Made by a program: the position numbers and the translations under genes
The notes under the pieces: generated by a model
What the model saw: only the letters and a program-made list of their open reading frames with translations
Told to the model about the DNA's origin: nothing
The model's database searches: none
Origin: Cryptomeria japonica
Lineage: Eukaryota > Streptophyta > Pinopsida > Cupressales > Cupressaceae
NCBI RefSeq assembly: GCF_030272615.1
Contig: NC_081413.1
Coordinates: forward strand, 141,827,872 to 141,891,871
Length of the DNA stretch: 64,000 nt
Direction of reading: 5' to 3'
Shown here: positions 21,447-32,383 of the stretch, piece after piece
Position numbering within the stretch: the first letter of the stretch is position 1
Layout of the letters: the number at the start of each line of letters is the position of its first letter

Positions 21447-21459
21447 AAGGGGGGAAGGA
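21447..21459 (+). promoter_or_regulatory. Gypsy-1 polypurine tract
   Basis: AAGGGGGGAAGGA directly precedes the 3' LTR start TGTCATAACCC. It primes plus-strand DNA synthesis by family rule. Gypsy-2 has the near-identical AAGTGGGGAAGGA at 51401. Confidence 0.92.
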
Positions 21460-22678
21460 TGTCATAACCCTCCTCTATCACTTTTGATTCGATACTATTA
21501 CTATTATATCTTTTTGTGGTTGAGCTATTGAATATGGTTGAAAAATTATTATAAAAGGTGAAATAATGGACCCACATACACACTTGGAGAATATAATTTA
21601 AATAGGCATTATTTAATTTCCCATTTTCAAATAGGCACATGTTGTAGGAGAAATTAGAAGCTTCTAGAGGAATCTTCATTCTTTAATTTATGTGCATGTA
21701 ACTTCCCCCACTAAGTTATTAATCAATTTTGCATGGATCCAATATTGGAAAAGAATCTCATTTTCAATTAATTTCTCTAGATAGTATAATTGAGGGAGTT
21801 TGTCTATATAATGTATGCAAGTTTTCGGAAAGAGGGGGTTGATTATTTTTGAAGAAAAAATTTCTCAAGTTATTGGAAGTAGTAAGTTTTTCTTTGTAGT
21901 TGCATTTCATTGTAGGATTGTTAAGTAGTTGTTTTGAAGAAAATTCATAAAGTTTCAAGGAAGGATCAAGGGAGGCTAGCTTGAAGAATTTGGAAGGGAT
22001 TCTACATCGAGCTTTGAGTATCCAGGTTCTCCTCTTTTAATTGACATGCGTGAACTTTGTATTTTGCAAGAAATAGTTTATTCTCTCTCTTAGAATTTAT
22101 TTCATATAAAAGATCTACCATCTTAGTTAATTAGAAAAGTTAATCAAGGAAATTCTATTAATTCTTTGTTGTTTTAAGAAAAAGAAAAAAAAAAGTCAAC
22201 CTTTTCTCCTTAAAAATGCATATGAGGATATCTATTTATTTAATTAATTTTCCTTTAGGGAAAAAGAAGGAAATAGATCTGCTTTTGCTTTCCTTAATTT
22301 TTAAGTCTAGATTTGTGCAAAAATCCTATTTTTCCTATTTAGTTCTTTTTCCAAGAATTAATTCCTCTCATGAGAGAAATTTCATTTGTATTTATTGTCC
22401 TCTGAGAAAATAAAATAAAATCTCCTCTCTGTTTTATTTGCCTCAATTCCAAGCATAATGTGAAGATGCAATATTTATTTCAATAACTTCTAATACAAAA
22501 TAATAATAATAATAATAATAATACATTTCAAATGAAAATGTTCCTTTGTGAAAAAATTATTTTTCTGCTTCTGTGAAATCATCTGAGAACAATTTACTTT
22601 AATACCTTCCATACCTGTGAGTAGATTATTTTTCCTTATAATAATATTTTCCCCTCTTGAAATTTTAATAAAACTCAA

Positions 22679-22679
<1 letters not shown>

Positions 22680-22721
<42 letters not shown>
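22680..22721 (+). repeat. (AT)n(GT)n microsatellite in the 3' LTR
   Basis: About 12 AT units followed by about 8 GT units, at the position of the longer pure TA tract of the 5' LTR. Confidence 0.93.
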
Positions 22722-22722
<1 letters not shown>

Positions 22723-23567
22723 TATTAAAATCATATTTCATTATGAATAGAAAAATAAAATGTCAATGATTAAATGATATCGAATTATGTTAATGGTGGA
22801 GCGAAGTTATTATTAACAATTTGGGGAGCGGTACGCATGGTTGTCCCCTCAACACTGCGGGTTTGCACTTGCAGGTCCGCAGTGGTGGTGGGACCCGTGG
22901 CCCCCCACTCTCCATTTCCCCCTCATTGGCAATTAAAACATTCTTCGATTAATTTTTTTTTTTTAAAGGAAATTTTAATCAATTTACTTTTATTATTATT
23001 TTAGATATGTATTTATATATACATATATAGATAAAAAGAAAAAAATATATATAATAAATAAATTAAATAATAATTGTGTTATTGGTTTAAGGGCTTATTT
23101 TATTTATTTGTGATTTATTAGTTTTAATAATATAAACATACATATATAGAAAAAGAACGTTAATTTATTTACATTAATTGTAAATCCAAATTCTATTAAT
23201 TACAAATTGTTGTCTCTATTGGTAAATTCTAAGGCAACATTAAAATTAGATAAATGGAAAAAAAATCGTTTTGACAAAGTGATTGGGAAAACTTAGGTAG
23301 GAATGATTAATTTGAATTCATTCTCAATAATTTTAATGTAAGATTCCTCTAGGTAGATTCTTTTAATTAGATGATTAATATATTTCACGAATTTAGATTT
23401 GAACAAGAAGACTAAAGGAATCTTCTTTTCCTTTTTAAGTATCAATGGTTTTTTTTGTTTTTTTTTTAAAAGGTACAATTAGAAAAAGACGAACTTAATG
23501 CCATTGGGGGCACATTTATTATTTTCTTGTTATTACTATAAAAGTTACACTTTCTTATTTATCCATG

Positions 23568-23572
23568 CTAGT
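23568..23572. repeat. Target site duplication of the Tat element, left copy (CTAGT)
   Basis: CTAGT directly precedes TGAAGATGG and recurs at 41497-41501 directly after TTTTGTCTACA. The intact site in the 5' LTR (14465 region) has a single CTAGT. Confidence 0.93.
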
Positions 23573-24763
23573 TGAAGATGGTGAAAATGAGACTGAGGTG
23601 GATTAGATAGTAAACATGTAAATCAAAAATGAAAACACATGAAATCAAAAGACATAACTCAAATCACATGAAAACATGAATAAGATGCATATAGCTCACA
23701 ACCTTTTTACCTTTTTCTTTGGATGGAGCTTAGATGGAGTTGAAGTGCGCCCAATGTGCCTCCAACTTCATGTTGATTTGCTCCTTGCTTGATTGATGTG
23801 GATGGCTCTCCAATATTGTGCACAAATGGATAAAAATGAATTTTGAGGAATGATATGGATGAGATGACTAAGTGTGGATGAGGGATGATTTTGACATGGT
23901 AAGGATGCAATGGTGATTTTCTAGGCTCAAACTAACAACATAAGCTTACTAAACTTGGAGATGATGAATGAAGGGATGGAGTCCTCAATTTATAGGAAGA
24001 GGAGAGGGAAAATGGATGGCTAGGATGGACCCAAGATGGAGGGCCAGGATTTCTTGTGAGCTCACACAAGGCCCAAGAGAGGGTGTGGAGACCATGAGAT
24101 ATGCCTTAAAGGCATTTCTTGTCTCCACACTCCTCAAGGTACATTGGGAAGACTTCCCAATGTGCCTTGAGAAGAGCAAGGGATAGGACATTCCTTAAAG
24201 AATGGGGAGGAAGAATTTAAAATTCTTCAAAAAGGGATGATCATGGGGATTGGAGGAATAAGAAGGAATTAAAAATTCCTTGGGAGATGAGATGCTTAGA
24301 GGAATGTGAGATAGTAGCTAGATGGAAGGGACAAGGAGTTGACTTTGTGGCAAATCATTAGGAGGGAGATTAGAGGAAAGGTAAGGTGGGATAAGATTTG
24401 TAGGAGGATTTGACTAGGAGAGAGAATGAGTGGAGGGAAATAAAAATTAGAAGAATAAGGTTAAGTGAGTTTAGGGAGTTTCTAGAAGAATTTATTAGAT
24501 TAATGATGGATTAGGAAGATGATTTGTAGGAATCATGTAGGTTAACTAATTAATTAGAATTAATTAGCTAAGAGGAGGATTTGAGAAGATTTAATTTTTA
24601 GAAGAATAAAAAGAGGGGTTGATTTATTAAATAAATAAATCACATACTATAGTGACAGTATTAATTATAATTAATTAATATTGAGGAGAATTAGAATTTG
24701 CATAAGTAAATTAATTATGTGAGGAATTAAAAATAATTAAAATAATTTTTTAAAGTGTATACA
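23573..24763 (-). mobile_element. Tat element 3' LTR
   Basis: Matches the right LTR along its whole length. It lacks two short segments the right copy has (about 50 bp near 24305, and about 24 bp near 24350 around a GTGATTAGCCACCAG stretch). On the plus strand it begins TGAAGATGG and ends GTGTATACA. A TATA-like CCTATAAATTGAGG lies on the minus strand at 23983-23996. The ORFs at 23707 and 23968 recur in the other LTR and are not genes. Confidence 0.92.
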
Positions 24764-24778
24764 TTTTGCCCCTCTTTT
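24764..24778 (-). promoter_or_regulatory. Tat element polypurine tract
   Basis: On the minus strand AAAAGAGGGGCAAAA abuts the 3' LTR. Its position and composition fit plus-strand priming. Confidence 0.88.
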
Positions 24779-25648
24779 ACGCAGCGATAAATTTGGTGAT
24801 GAGTAGAAGATAGGAGAAGAAGAATTAGATGCCCCAACGTAAAGCATGGGAGGTGTATGCCCCCTCAAGAATTTTTTCAGAAAAAAGACGAAAAATTCTC
24901 GAAAATAAATAAAGAAGGATTTTAGTGGAAGAGATGAGTGAGGAAGAAATATGAAGCAGATGTAGAAAACGTGGGAGGAAGAATGGAAGATGCGAGACCG
25001 CAGAGGAAAGGGGCCCTCACAAGGGCCCATATAAGCCACAATGGGCCCAATGAGGAGTCATTGTTATACACAAGCCTTGGAGCCACTCAGAGCGAAGAAG
25101 AAGAGAAGGAGAGATGGACCACATTCCAGTTCATAATCATCATGCCGAGAAGATTCGACAATTTGACTGACCGACCAGCTATGGACCACCGGTATGTAGG
25201 ACTATCCCCCCTTTTGGAATTTTTGATTTAGGTAGAATTTTGGGCTATAAATGGGGGTCTAGGTTAAGTGAGGTGCACGCGTAGATCGTTGTTTCAGTGC
25301 GTGCACCCCTAGGTTAGCACGAGCGCTAGCAATTAGTGCGGGCACTCGCTGTAGGGTTGGGTAGAGTAGGGTTTTTTGGGGGGAATGGGGGGATTAGTTC
25401 AGTTGCTCGTGCTTCAATGCGAGCAGTTGCGCTTCGACGCAAGCACCCAAGTGGTTACGCGGACGCTCACATCGACTGGTCAAGAAATGGGGGCCCGAGC
25501 AGGGTAGGAGTCTCTGTTGGTGCAAGCGCCTGCCAATTGGCGCGAGCGTCACAGTTTTGGCACGAGTGCTGGATAGATCAGCATGTGTGCCTGGGAAGGG
25601 GGGAAATGAAGTTTTGGCTTAGAATTTTTGGAATAGGGGGAGGGTATG
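24779..25648 (+). other. Tat 3' region upstream of the antisense gene, with GC-rich irregular repeats
   Basis: No motif-bearing ORF. From about 25270 to 25575 the sequence is unusually GC-rich and repeats short phrases such as GCGCTTCGACGCAAGCACC and GGCGCGAGCGTC. The ORF at 25336-25695 runs across the solo-LTR border at 25649, so it is chimeric. If the antisense gene was ever expressed, its promoter would be expected here (inference). Confidence 0.45.
25644..25648. repeat. Target site duplication of the copia-type solo LTR, left copy (GTATG)
   Basis: GTATG precedes TGTTGGTATTTTGG and recurs at 26712-26716 after CGGACCTAATA. Confidence 0.9.
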
Positions 25649-26711
25649 TGTTGGTATTTTGGTATGGTTTTGTCATTGATGTCAACACCTACTGAAAACA
25701 AGCACTTTGGAGATCCAGCAACATTCACCGGCAAGCAAGTAACTACTGCACAGTTACTGGTATATGGTTCACCGATAGGATATAACATTCAGTGGTATTT
25801 GGAATGATATGGAAGACACTTGGTAATGTCAAAAACATCATGTGGACACTTTGTTTTGAAGAATTAATCATTGGTATATTCATATTTGCATATTTGCTTT
25901 TACTGGCAAATAGGTCCAGGTTATCTAGGGTTACACCAACAGGTTTATCTTTTCCATATCAGCATGGCATGCTATGGAGATGATTTATTATTGATGTAAA
26001 TGCATTAAGCCGACATGTTTAATTGGTTATTGCATCGGATATTATATTGTTTGTAAAATGATTTTATTGTAATATCTTGTAGAGCCGACCTACTAAAATT
26101 GGTCTTAGGGTATGGTATAAATGTAAGATCTTATTTGTAAGATCAAGTGTGAAATACGAAAAAGAATTGAGTGAAGGAATATGTAAGATTAATTAGAGGT
26201 ATACACGAAGACATCATTTGAAGGTGAAGCTAGGTTTTTGTATAAGCATATCAGCATTACACCAGTACTGAATCCAGCATATGAAGATACTATTTTGTGC
26301 AGTACATTCTTATTGGATTTAACCATCCAACTGTAGTCAGTGTGACTCCCATTTGTGATTGAGCAGTGAGCTCTAGGTTGTTGGCCTTTCTGTATGTGCA
26401 GACCCCATTTATGTACACTTACTATCTGCAGTAGTATCATCTGATTGTGGGTAAGGTTTCCCACCATGGTTTTTCCCCTTACAGGGTTTCCACATACAAA
26501 TATTGGTGTTATGTGTTGTGAATGACTTTATGTTTGTGTTTCATGCATTAATATTTACCAGTATAACAATTTACTGTTAACACTATCTATCGGCATACTT
26601 AACTAGTTTACCGGTATTAAGCATTAAGTTGGTTAATTGTTTTTTTGGTTTGAATTTATTAGACAACTGATTCACCCCCCCCCCTCTCCCAGTTGTCTTC
26701 CGGACCTAATA
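25649..26711 (+). mobile_element. Copia-type solo LTR nested in the Tat element
   Basis: A 1063-bp block starts TGTTGGTATTTTGGTATGG, contains TTGTCATTGATGTCAACACC and ends with the cytosine-rich GATTCACCCCCCCCCTCTC phrase, then CCGGACCTAATA. The last two bases are TA instead of the canonical CA. A perfect GTATG duplication flanks it. No internal domains remain. It sits about 70 bp before the first recognisable codon block of the PMD pseudogene and may have separated it from its upstream sequence. The ORFs inside the LTR (25792 and 26189) have no motifs. Confidence 0.9.
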
Positions 26712-26778
26712 GTATGGTTGGTTGCAGGGGTTAGAAGAGAATTTTTTTGGGTATGGAAGTAATGATTTGGTTTGATGG

Positions 26779-28800
26779 ATGCAGGTGGAGATGGGGTCGT
26801 TGGCTTCAAGAGAGCATTGGCCTGCTACGATGAGCCTATATCATGGGTTAGGTCATGATGAGATAGAGGTGATAGCTGCACTAGGATTACATTATGTAGG
26901 TAGGTGGCTGAGGATACGAGCGCATACTGCTATGGTGACGACACTAGTGGAGAGGTGGGATAGTCGATATAAGACCTTTCGTTTGCCAACTAGAGAGGCC
27001 ACAGTTACTCTTTTGGATGTTTGGAGGATCTTGAAGATCCTCATTCATGGTGTTATCCCTGAGTATCAGTTAGATGTAGTTGATTTTTATCTTCGAGAGG
27101 TGTGCGAGTATGAGACTCCATCGATGTTGGATAGGAGCAGGATGCATTTGGGTCGGGCGATGGGTGTTCGGCGGATTCCCTGGCTGGTTTTGGTTATTTG
27201 TGGATTCTTGAGTGGGTAGATCATTTTGGATTTGGGCGGACATGGATTTCCTCTGGGATGGAGTAGGTGTTTATACTTCATGGTTCATAATGGCTAGCAG
27301 TATGCATGGGGCGCAACGATGTTAGCCCAGTTATACCATGATATGCATCTGGTGGTGTATAGGGAGTACGCGAGTTTATCTGCAGGGGTCACACTTCTAC
27401 ACATCTGGGCATAGGAGCATATTGCAATTACTCAGCCCCTGGGGGTACAGGATAGGCAGCCCTGATAGCCATTTGTGGACAAGTACAAGGGATTGTTTCA
27501 CTGTACACAGATAGAATCCATATGGTTCTAGCGGAGGATTTTGGATGAGCTGACAGTTTACATGGAGGCCATTTTTGGGATGTGAGAGGTGGAGGGATGA
27601 CTGGCAGCTACAATGGGCAGGAGTGGATATGTGGATGTTTGGGAGGTCTATATATATTATGGAGTACTATGCCCCATTCAGGGTGGCCAGATAGCTTGGA
27701 CAGACATAGGACATAGTGGGGGATATTCCGGTGTATCCTCAGATTACACGGGAGGTTAGATATTGGGGCCCGACAGCAAGTCCCTTGGAGGGCAGGATGA
27801 GCTTCCAGACAACATTTCACTTGGTCTGGGATGAGTAGATGGGGGCAAGGGAGGATCCAGGCACCACAGGTGGATATAGGAGCTGGTGGGAGGGGCACTT
27901 GCCAGTGCGGCTCACCATTCCTAGGGTTTTGGAGGATGAGGAGTTGTATCCAGGGGTAGACCAGGTGGTTGGTGGGGAGGATGATGGCCCGGGAGAGAGA
28001 GTTGTAGTTGGCGTAGGGCGTGGTGCAGGTAGACAATAGAGGAGAGTCTGGGTGGTATGGAGGAGGGATCTAGAGGAGGGAGAGGGAGAGGGAGAGGATG
28101 TCCCAGTAGGAGAGGCTGTAGAGACCATGGTTGGCGAGGGAGAGGAGGCTATACCTATGGATATTCGTGAGGCACAGGCAAAGGAGAGGGGAGGATTGAT
28201 ACGGGCTGATTTTTGACCATTTACAATAGGAGTGGGATACTTATCGAGTGAGGCTTCATTCTATTGAGGATGAACTACAGGTAGAGAGGGCTCAGAGGAA
28301 GAGTATGGGGTCAGAGGTGGAGTGGTTGACATGGGAGATATCTGATTTGACGGAGAGCCTCCATACTGCAAGGAAAGAGGTGGTTGCCTTGAGGGAGGAG
28401 AGGGAGGAGTCAGAGAGGATGCTGGAGGAGGCCCAAACAGGGATAGCCATAGCAGGGCTATAGGATGTTATTCGTTGATAGGATGTTGAGCTAGTAAGGT
28501 TTCAGGCCAGGGTATAGAGGGAAGAGGCAGATATGACAGGACTACGGGGAGAGAGGGATGCAGCCTGCCAGGTGTTGGTTCCTACAGGGCTTGGGAAAAT
28601 ATATACTGATATTATGTAGCAGCGGGATAGGGCAGAGAGGGCAACCAGAGAGGCAGAGTACTATAGGGGTCTATATCATAGAGTAATGCCTGTAGGACAG
28701 TGAGCAACCTCATACATTGAGAGTGTGATCTCATAGGACCCAGAGTCAGCGGCCACCAAGAGGGGGGGAAGAAGGAGGATCAGATGGAGGAGGTACAATA
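26779..28800 (+). pseudogene. Plant mobile domain (PMD) plus coiled-coil pseudogene, antisense to the Tat pol
   Basis: The first frame (26779-27219, 146 codons) gives LVERWDSRYKTFRLPTREAT and LLDVWRILKI, the pattern of the plant mobile domain also found in MAIL1-like proteins. The same frame continues past the TAG at 27217 with WGATMLAQLYHDMHL and SAGVTLLHIWA, then FHLVWDE near 27830, so the domain spans about 1 kb with several stops. A Gly/Glu-rich linker follows. A coiled-coil frame at 28248-28463 (ERAQRKSMGSEVEWL and EVVALREEREESERM) continues with stops to about 28800. It is oriented opposite to gag-pol, between integrase and 3' LTR. Extra antisense ORFs in this place are known in Tat elements. 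The function is unknown, and the present copy is not translatable as one protein. The true start may lie upstream of the solo LTR. Confidence 0.75.
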
Positions 28801-30379
28801 AAGGGGGGGGAGAGACAGGAAGGGAGAGTTAGCTCCTTGTTTGGCTTGTGTATCATATTTTGACCCTTCGGGGCAATCATTGTATTATGACAGACATATT
28901 TACCTCTTTATATATATATATACATGATTTGGTGATGATGGATGATGTGTGTACCTTTTATTATGATGGATTCTCTTTGTTTTTCTTGTGATGTGATGTA
29001 TGAATGCAATTATGGATATGTTGTACAGACCTATTTGTGATGCAGTGTGGATGCTTATACATGTATGTTTATGATCTATTGCTGACACATTTTTGGATGC
29101 AAGATGAGTGATTTATGCTTTTTGATATATATATATGCAAATGTGTGATGGATATGTAGATGTAAAATGATTTGTGATATAATCTAGATGTAATGTTACA
29201 TGAGTGAATAAATATCTTTTATTTATGTGGTGCAACCTAAGTGCAACATATGTGATAAATGTTTTGTGGAAAAAATGACTATCTAAATGAAATAAGTAAT
29301 GCAATCTATATGATGTGAATGAATAATACAAAGAGGGAGTATGCTAATAATAACACAATGATCTTAGATAGAAAAATAGAAGAATATGGAATAGATGGGA
29401 AATGGAGGAAATTGAGGACTCAATGGGATTATTGGATTTAGGATTTTATGGAATGGTGGGGAAATTTGTGCACAAAAAATGTGGAGAGCCAATGACTTGC
29501 ACCATTGATTATAGAAATTAGGATGTCGTGAGAAACCCAAGGCATGGACTGACTCTCAGACAAATGAGAATTCCTTACACACAGCTATGCAAGTGTTGAG
29601 AAACACTTAATACAAAGTTGTGGGTATGTGCAAGGAAACCCTCAAACACATCGATACCTCTTGTACACGAGAAGGTAAGTATTGATAAACACTAGTACCA
29701 AGTTGTCAGTTTATACAAGAGAGATCCAAAACATGCCATGCTATGAAAATATGCCCCAGTATGCACCTATTTTAAACATACCTGGATATGGCAAATCGCG
29801 ATGGTCTTAGATAGATGCCATCGTAGGGCAAAAGATGCAAGTCTTAATGAAAAATCCAAGAAATCAAACAAGTCATTCACTCATGACCAACTGATACGTC
29901 TTGCCAAGAGTAGGATTAGGGTGGAGGATTAGGTTGCCAGGCAAGGGAAGGATTCATCCCTAGGGCCAAGTGGACTTTTGGATTGGGCAAGTGATCATAT
30001 GGTTTTGAAGATTGTCTTGAAGACTGTTCTCAAGAATTATTGAAGTTCACATAAAGGCACATAATCTCAGTTTGATGGGACATTCCTTATTCATGACTCA
30101 GGCAAAGACTCATCATCATACGCATGTTTTATTGGGAGGCGGAAGGGAAGGAATGTTGTGAATGGGTGGACTGGATGGGGGGTGTTTTTGCAATGTCGAC
30201 CTAATAGACTATGGATCCAGTTATTTACCTTGGTGCCTACATAGAGGTTTTCACCAAGGTAATTTTCCATAGCTCCACAAAGTGGTTTTCATTTATGGAT
30301 GATTTTTTTAATTTTTTTTGTATTTTTTAATTTTTTTGATTTTTTTGACAATTTAAGACTTTTTGATGACTAGGCATAA
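28801..30379. other. Non-coding part of the Tat 3' region
   Basis: No gene seen. 28900-29330 is rich in TATG/GATG-like short words and yields only chance ORFs. 30300-30350 is a T-rich stretch on the plus strand. The pol 3' end lies just to the right. Confidence 0.55.
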
Positions 30380-31460
30380 AATATTTTGAGGTGCATAATA
30401 TTCATTGGATCATCCAAAGGATCACCTTCAGGAGTAGCCAATTGATAAGCTCTTGATCCATATTTTGTTGTAATTACATTTGGTTCGAGCCAATTAGGCT
30501 CGAACTTGCCTTTCTTTTCTCTTTCTTGTAGATTTTTCCAGATTCTCTATGAGGACAAGATCAGCAATTTGAAATTCCTGGGTTTTGACCTTTTTGTGAT
30601 AACTCATGCGCAAATGGTTTTGATATACCCGGAGATGATTCAAGGCCTTGAGGCACCTTTCATCTAACAATTCTAGCTCTTATAAGCGGGCAATTCTATA
30701 TTCTTCATCTGGTAGGATACTTTGCAGTGATACCCTTAGAGACGGGATCTCGATCTCAAGGGGAAGGATGGCTTCAGAGCTGAAGACCAGTGAATAAGGG
30801 GTGGTGCCTGTGGGGGTGCGGATGGAGGTGCGGTAGGCCCAAAAAGAAGGATGGAGTTGGAGGTGCCAATCACGACCAACTTTATTGACTGTCTTTTTGA
30901 GGATTTTGATTAGGGTTTTATTAGAAGCCTCTGCTTGACTATTGCCTTGGGGGTAATATTGGGTGGAGAAGCAATGTTGGATGTTGAATTTTTGGCAGAG
31001 TTCTTTGACATCCTGGTTTTTAAATTGTCTACCATTATCTATAATAATAACTTTTGGAATGCCATATCGATAGATCAGGTAGTTCAGGATGAATTTGGAT
31101 ATCTTCTTACCAATGGCAAAAGTAAGAGGGATAGCCTCTACCCACTTAGTGAAATACTCGGTGGCGGTGATAATGAATTTATGTTTGTTGGAGGATGAAG
31201 GGTGGATTTTCCCAATGAGATCAAGCCCCCACTGTGAGAAGGGCCATGGCGTAATGAATGGCTACAATTCTTGTGATGGTGCATGAATCTTGTTGCCATG
31301 TTGCTAGCAAGGGATGCATTTCTTCACATAGTTATATGCATCTACTTCCATTTTAGGCCAATGATATCCTATTCTCAGAAGATTTTTAGCCAAGGTGAGC
31401 CCACTCGCGTATGCCCCACAGATGCCCTTATGTACTTCATGTAATGCCCATTCTGCCTCT
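30380..31460 (-). pseudogene. pol: Tat integrase
   Basis: Read on the minus strand from 31460: the H2C2 region (EVHKGICGAYASG, then CIPC) is followed by the catalytic core. The core has GLDLIGKIHP, then IIIDNGRQF at about 31030 (usual DNGTQF/DNGRQF Asp present) and GNSQAEASNK at about 30935 (catalytic Glu present). FWAYRTSIRTPTGTTPYSL and a C-terminal region with LNHLRVYQNHLRMSY complete it. A few stops interrupt it (for example before ELELLDERC). No chromodomain is seen, as expected for Tat. Confidence 0.85.
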
Positions 31461-31462
31461 TG

Positions 31463-32380
31463 TTAATCTAAACACCTTAGGAGGGAACCATCAAAATGGC
31501 TTATGAATAGGGTGTCTCCAAGGATGGTGTAACAAGCACATCGGTGAATGAAGGTTTGTTGTTTGGTTATGGTCAGATCTGGGGGAATGGTGTTGTCTTT
31601 TAGGAAAGTGAAGGGTTCTTGGTACCAAGGGGACTCGAGACCAACAAGTACACACACCATTTCAGATTTTGGTAGGTTGTATGCTGGTATAAATAGTTGC
31701 TCAACCAATAACTCACACTTCTGACTATGTGTTGGCATCTGAAGGAGGGATCCAATGGTGGCCATTGCATCTGCAACCCTATTGTTTGTTCGTGGGACTT
31801 GATCAAACTTGATTGTCATGAAGTGTTGTTTAAGATCTTCAACCATGGTATTGTAGGGAAGGAGTTTATCATCTTTTGTCTAGTACTCATCATTGACTTG
31901 TTTTATGACAAGTTGGGAATCACCATAGACTTGTAATTCCTTTATTTTCCAGTGGATAGCCAAGTGCAAACCTATGATGAGTGCCTCATATTCTGCGATG
32001 TTGTTGGTACATGCAAAATCTTTCTTTTATGACTTTGGGATGCCATCTCCTTGAGGTGTGATCAATAATATTCCTACCCCCGATCCATTTTGTGTGCAAG
32101 AGCCATCAAAGTACAATCGCCATGTGGAGGATGTGGTAATAGTCATAATGAATTCATCTGGCAATTCTGTGAGAATAGGATGGTGACCTGGAAGTGGAGC
32201 ATCCACCAACTGGTGTGCGATGACTTGTCCCTTGATTGCCTTTTTGTCCACATATTCAATGTCAAACTCGCTTAAGAGCATGACCCATTTAGCGGTTCTG
32301 CCAGTGAGGGCAGCTTTTGACAAGAGATATTTAAGTGGATCAATCTTAGCAATTAGTTTTGTTTTGTTGTTCAACATGTA
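31463..32380 (-). pseudogene. pol: Tat RNase H end and second, archaeal-type RNase H
   Basis: The first part (32377 down) completes the retroviral-type RNase H (DPLKYLLSKAALTGR and KGQVIAHQL). The second RNase H follows: LYFDGSC with the first Asp, NIAEYEALIIGL with the catalytic Glu, and YGDSQLVIKQVN with the next Asp. It ends QVPRTNNRVADAMATIGSLL at about 31760. This dual arrangement is diagnostic for the Tat lineage. One frame change (about 32030) and one stop near 31885 break it. The rest, to 31463, leads into the integrase zinc region. Confidence 0.85.
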
Positions 32381-32383
32381 TTG

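Noticed and set aside
23707-24191. ORFs in the Tat LTRs (also at 40640-41004)
   Set aside because: Present in both LTRs but without start context, motifs or frame conservation beyond overall LTR similarity.
25336-25695. 119-codon plus-strand ORF
   Set aside because: It crosses the border of the solo LTR at 25649, so it did not exist before that insertion.
27608-28128. Pro/Ser-rich minus-strand ORFs of 103-142 codons
   Set aside because: They are the antisense shadow of the Gly/Glu-rich linker of the PMD pseudogene.
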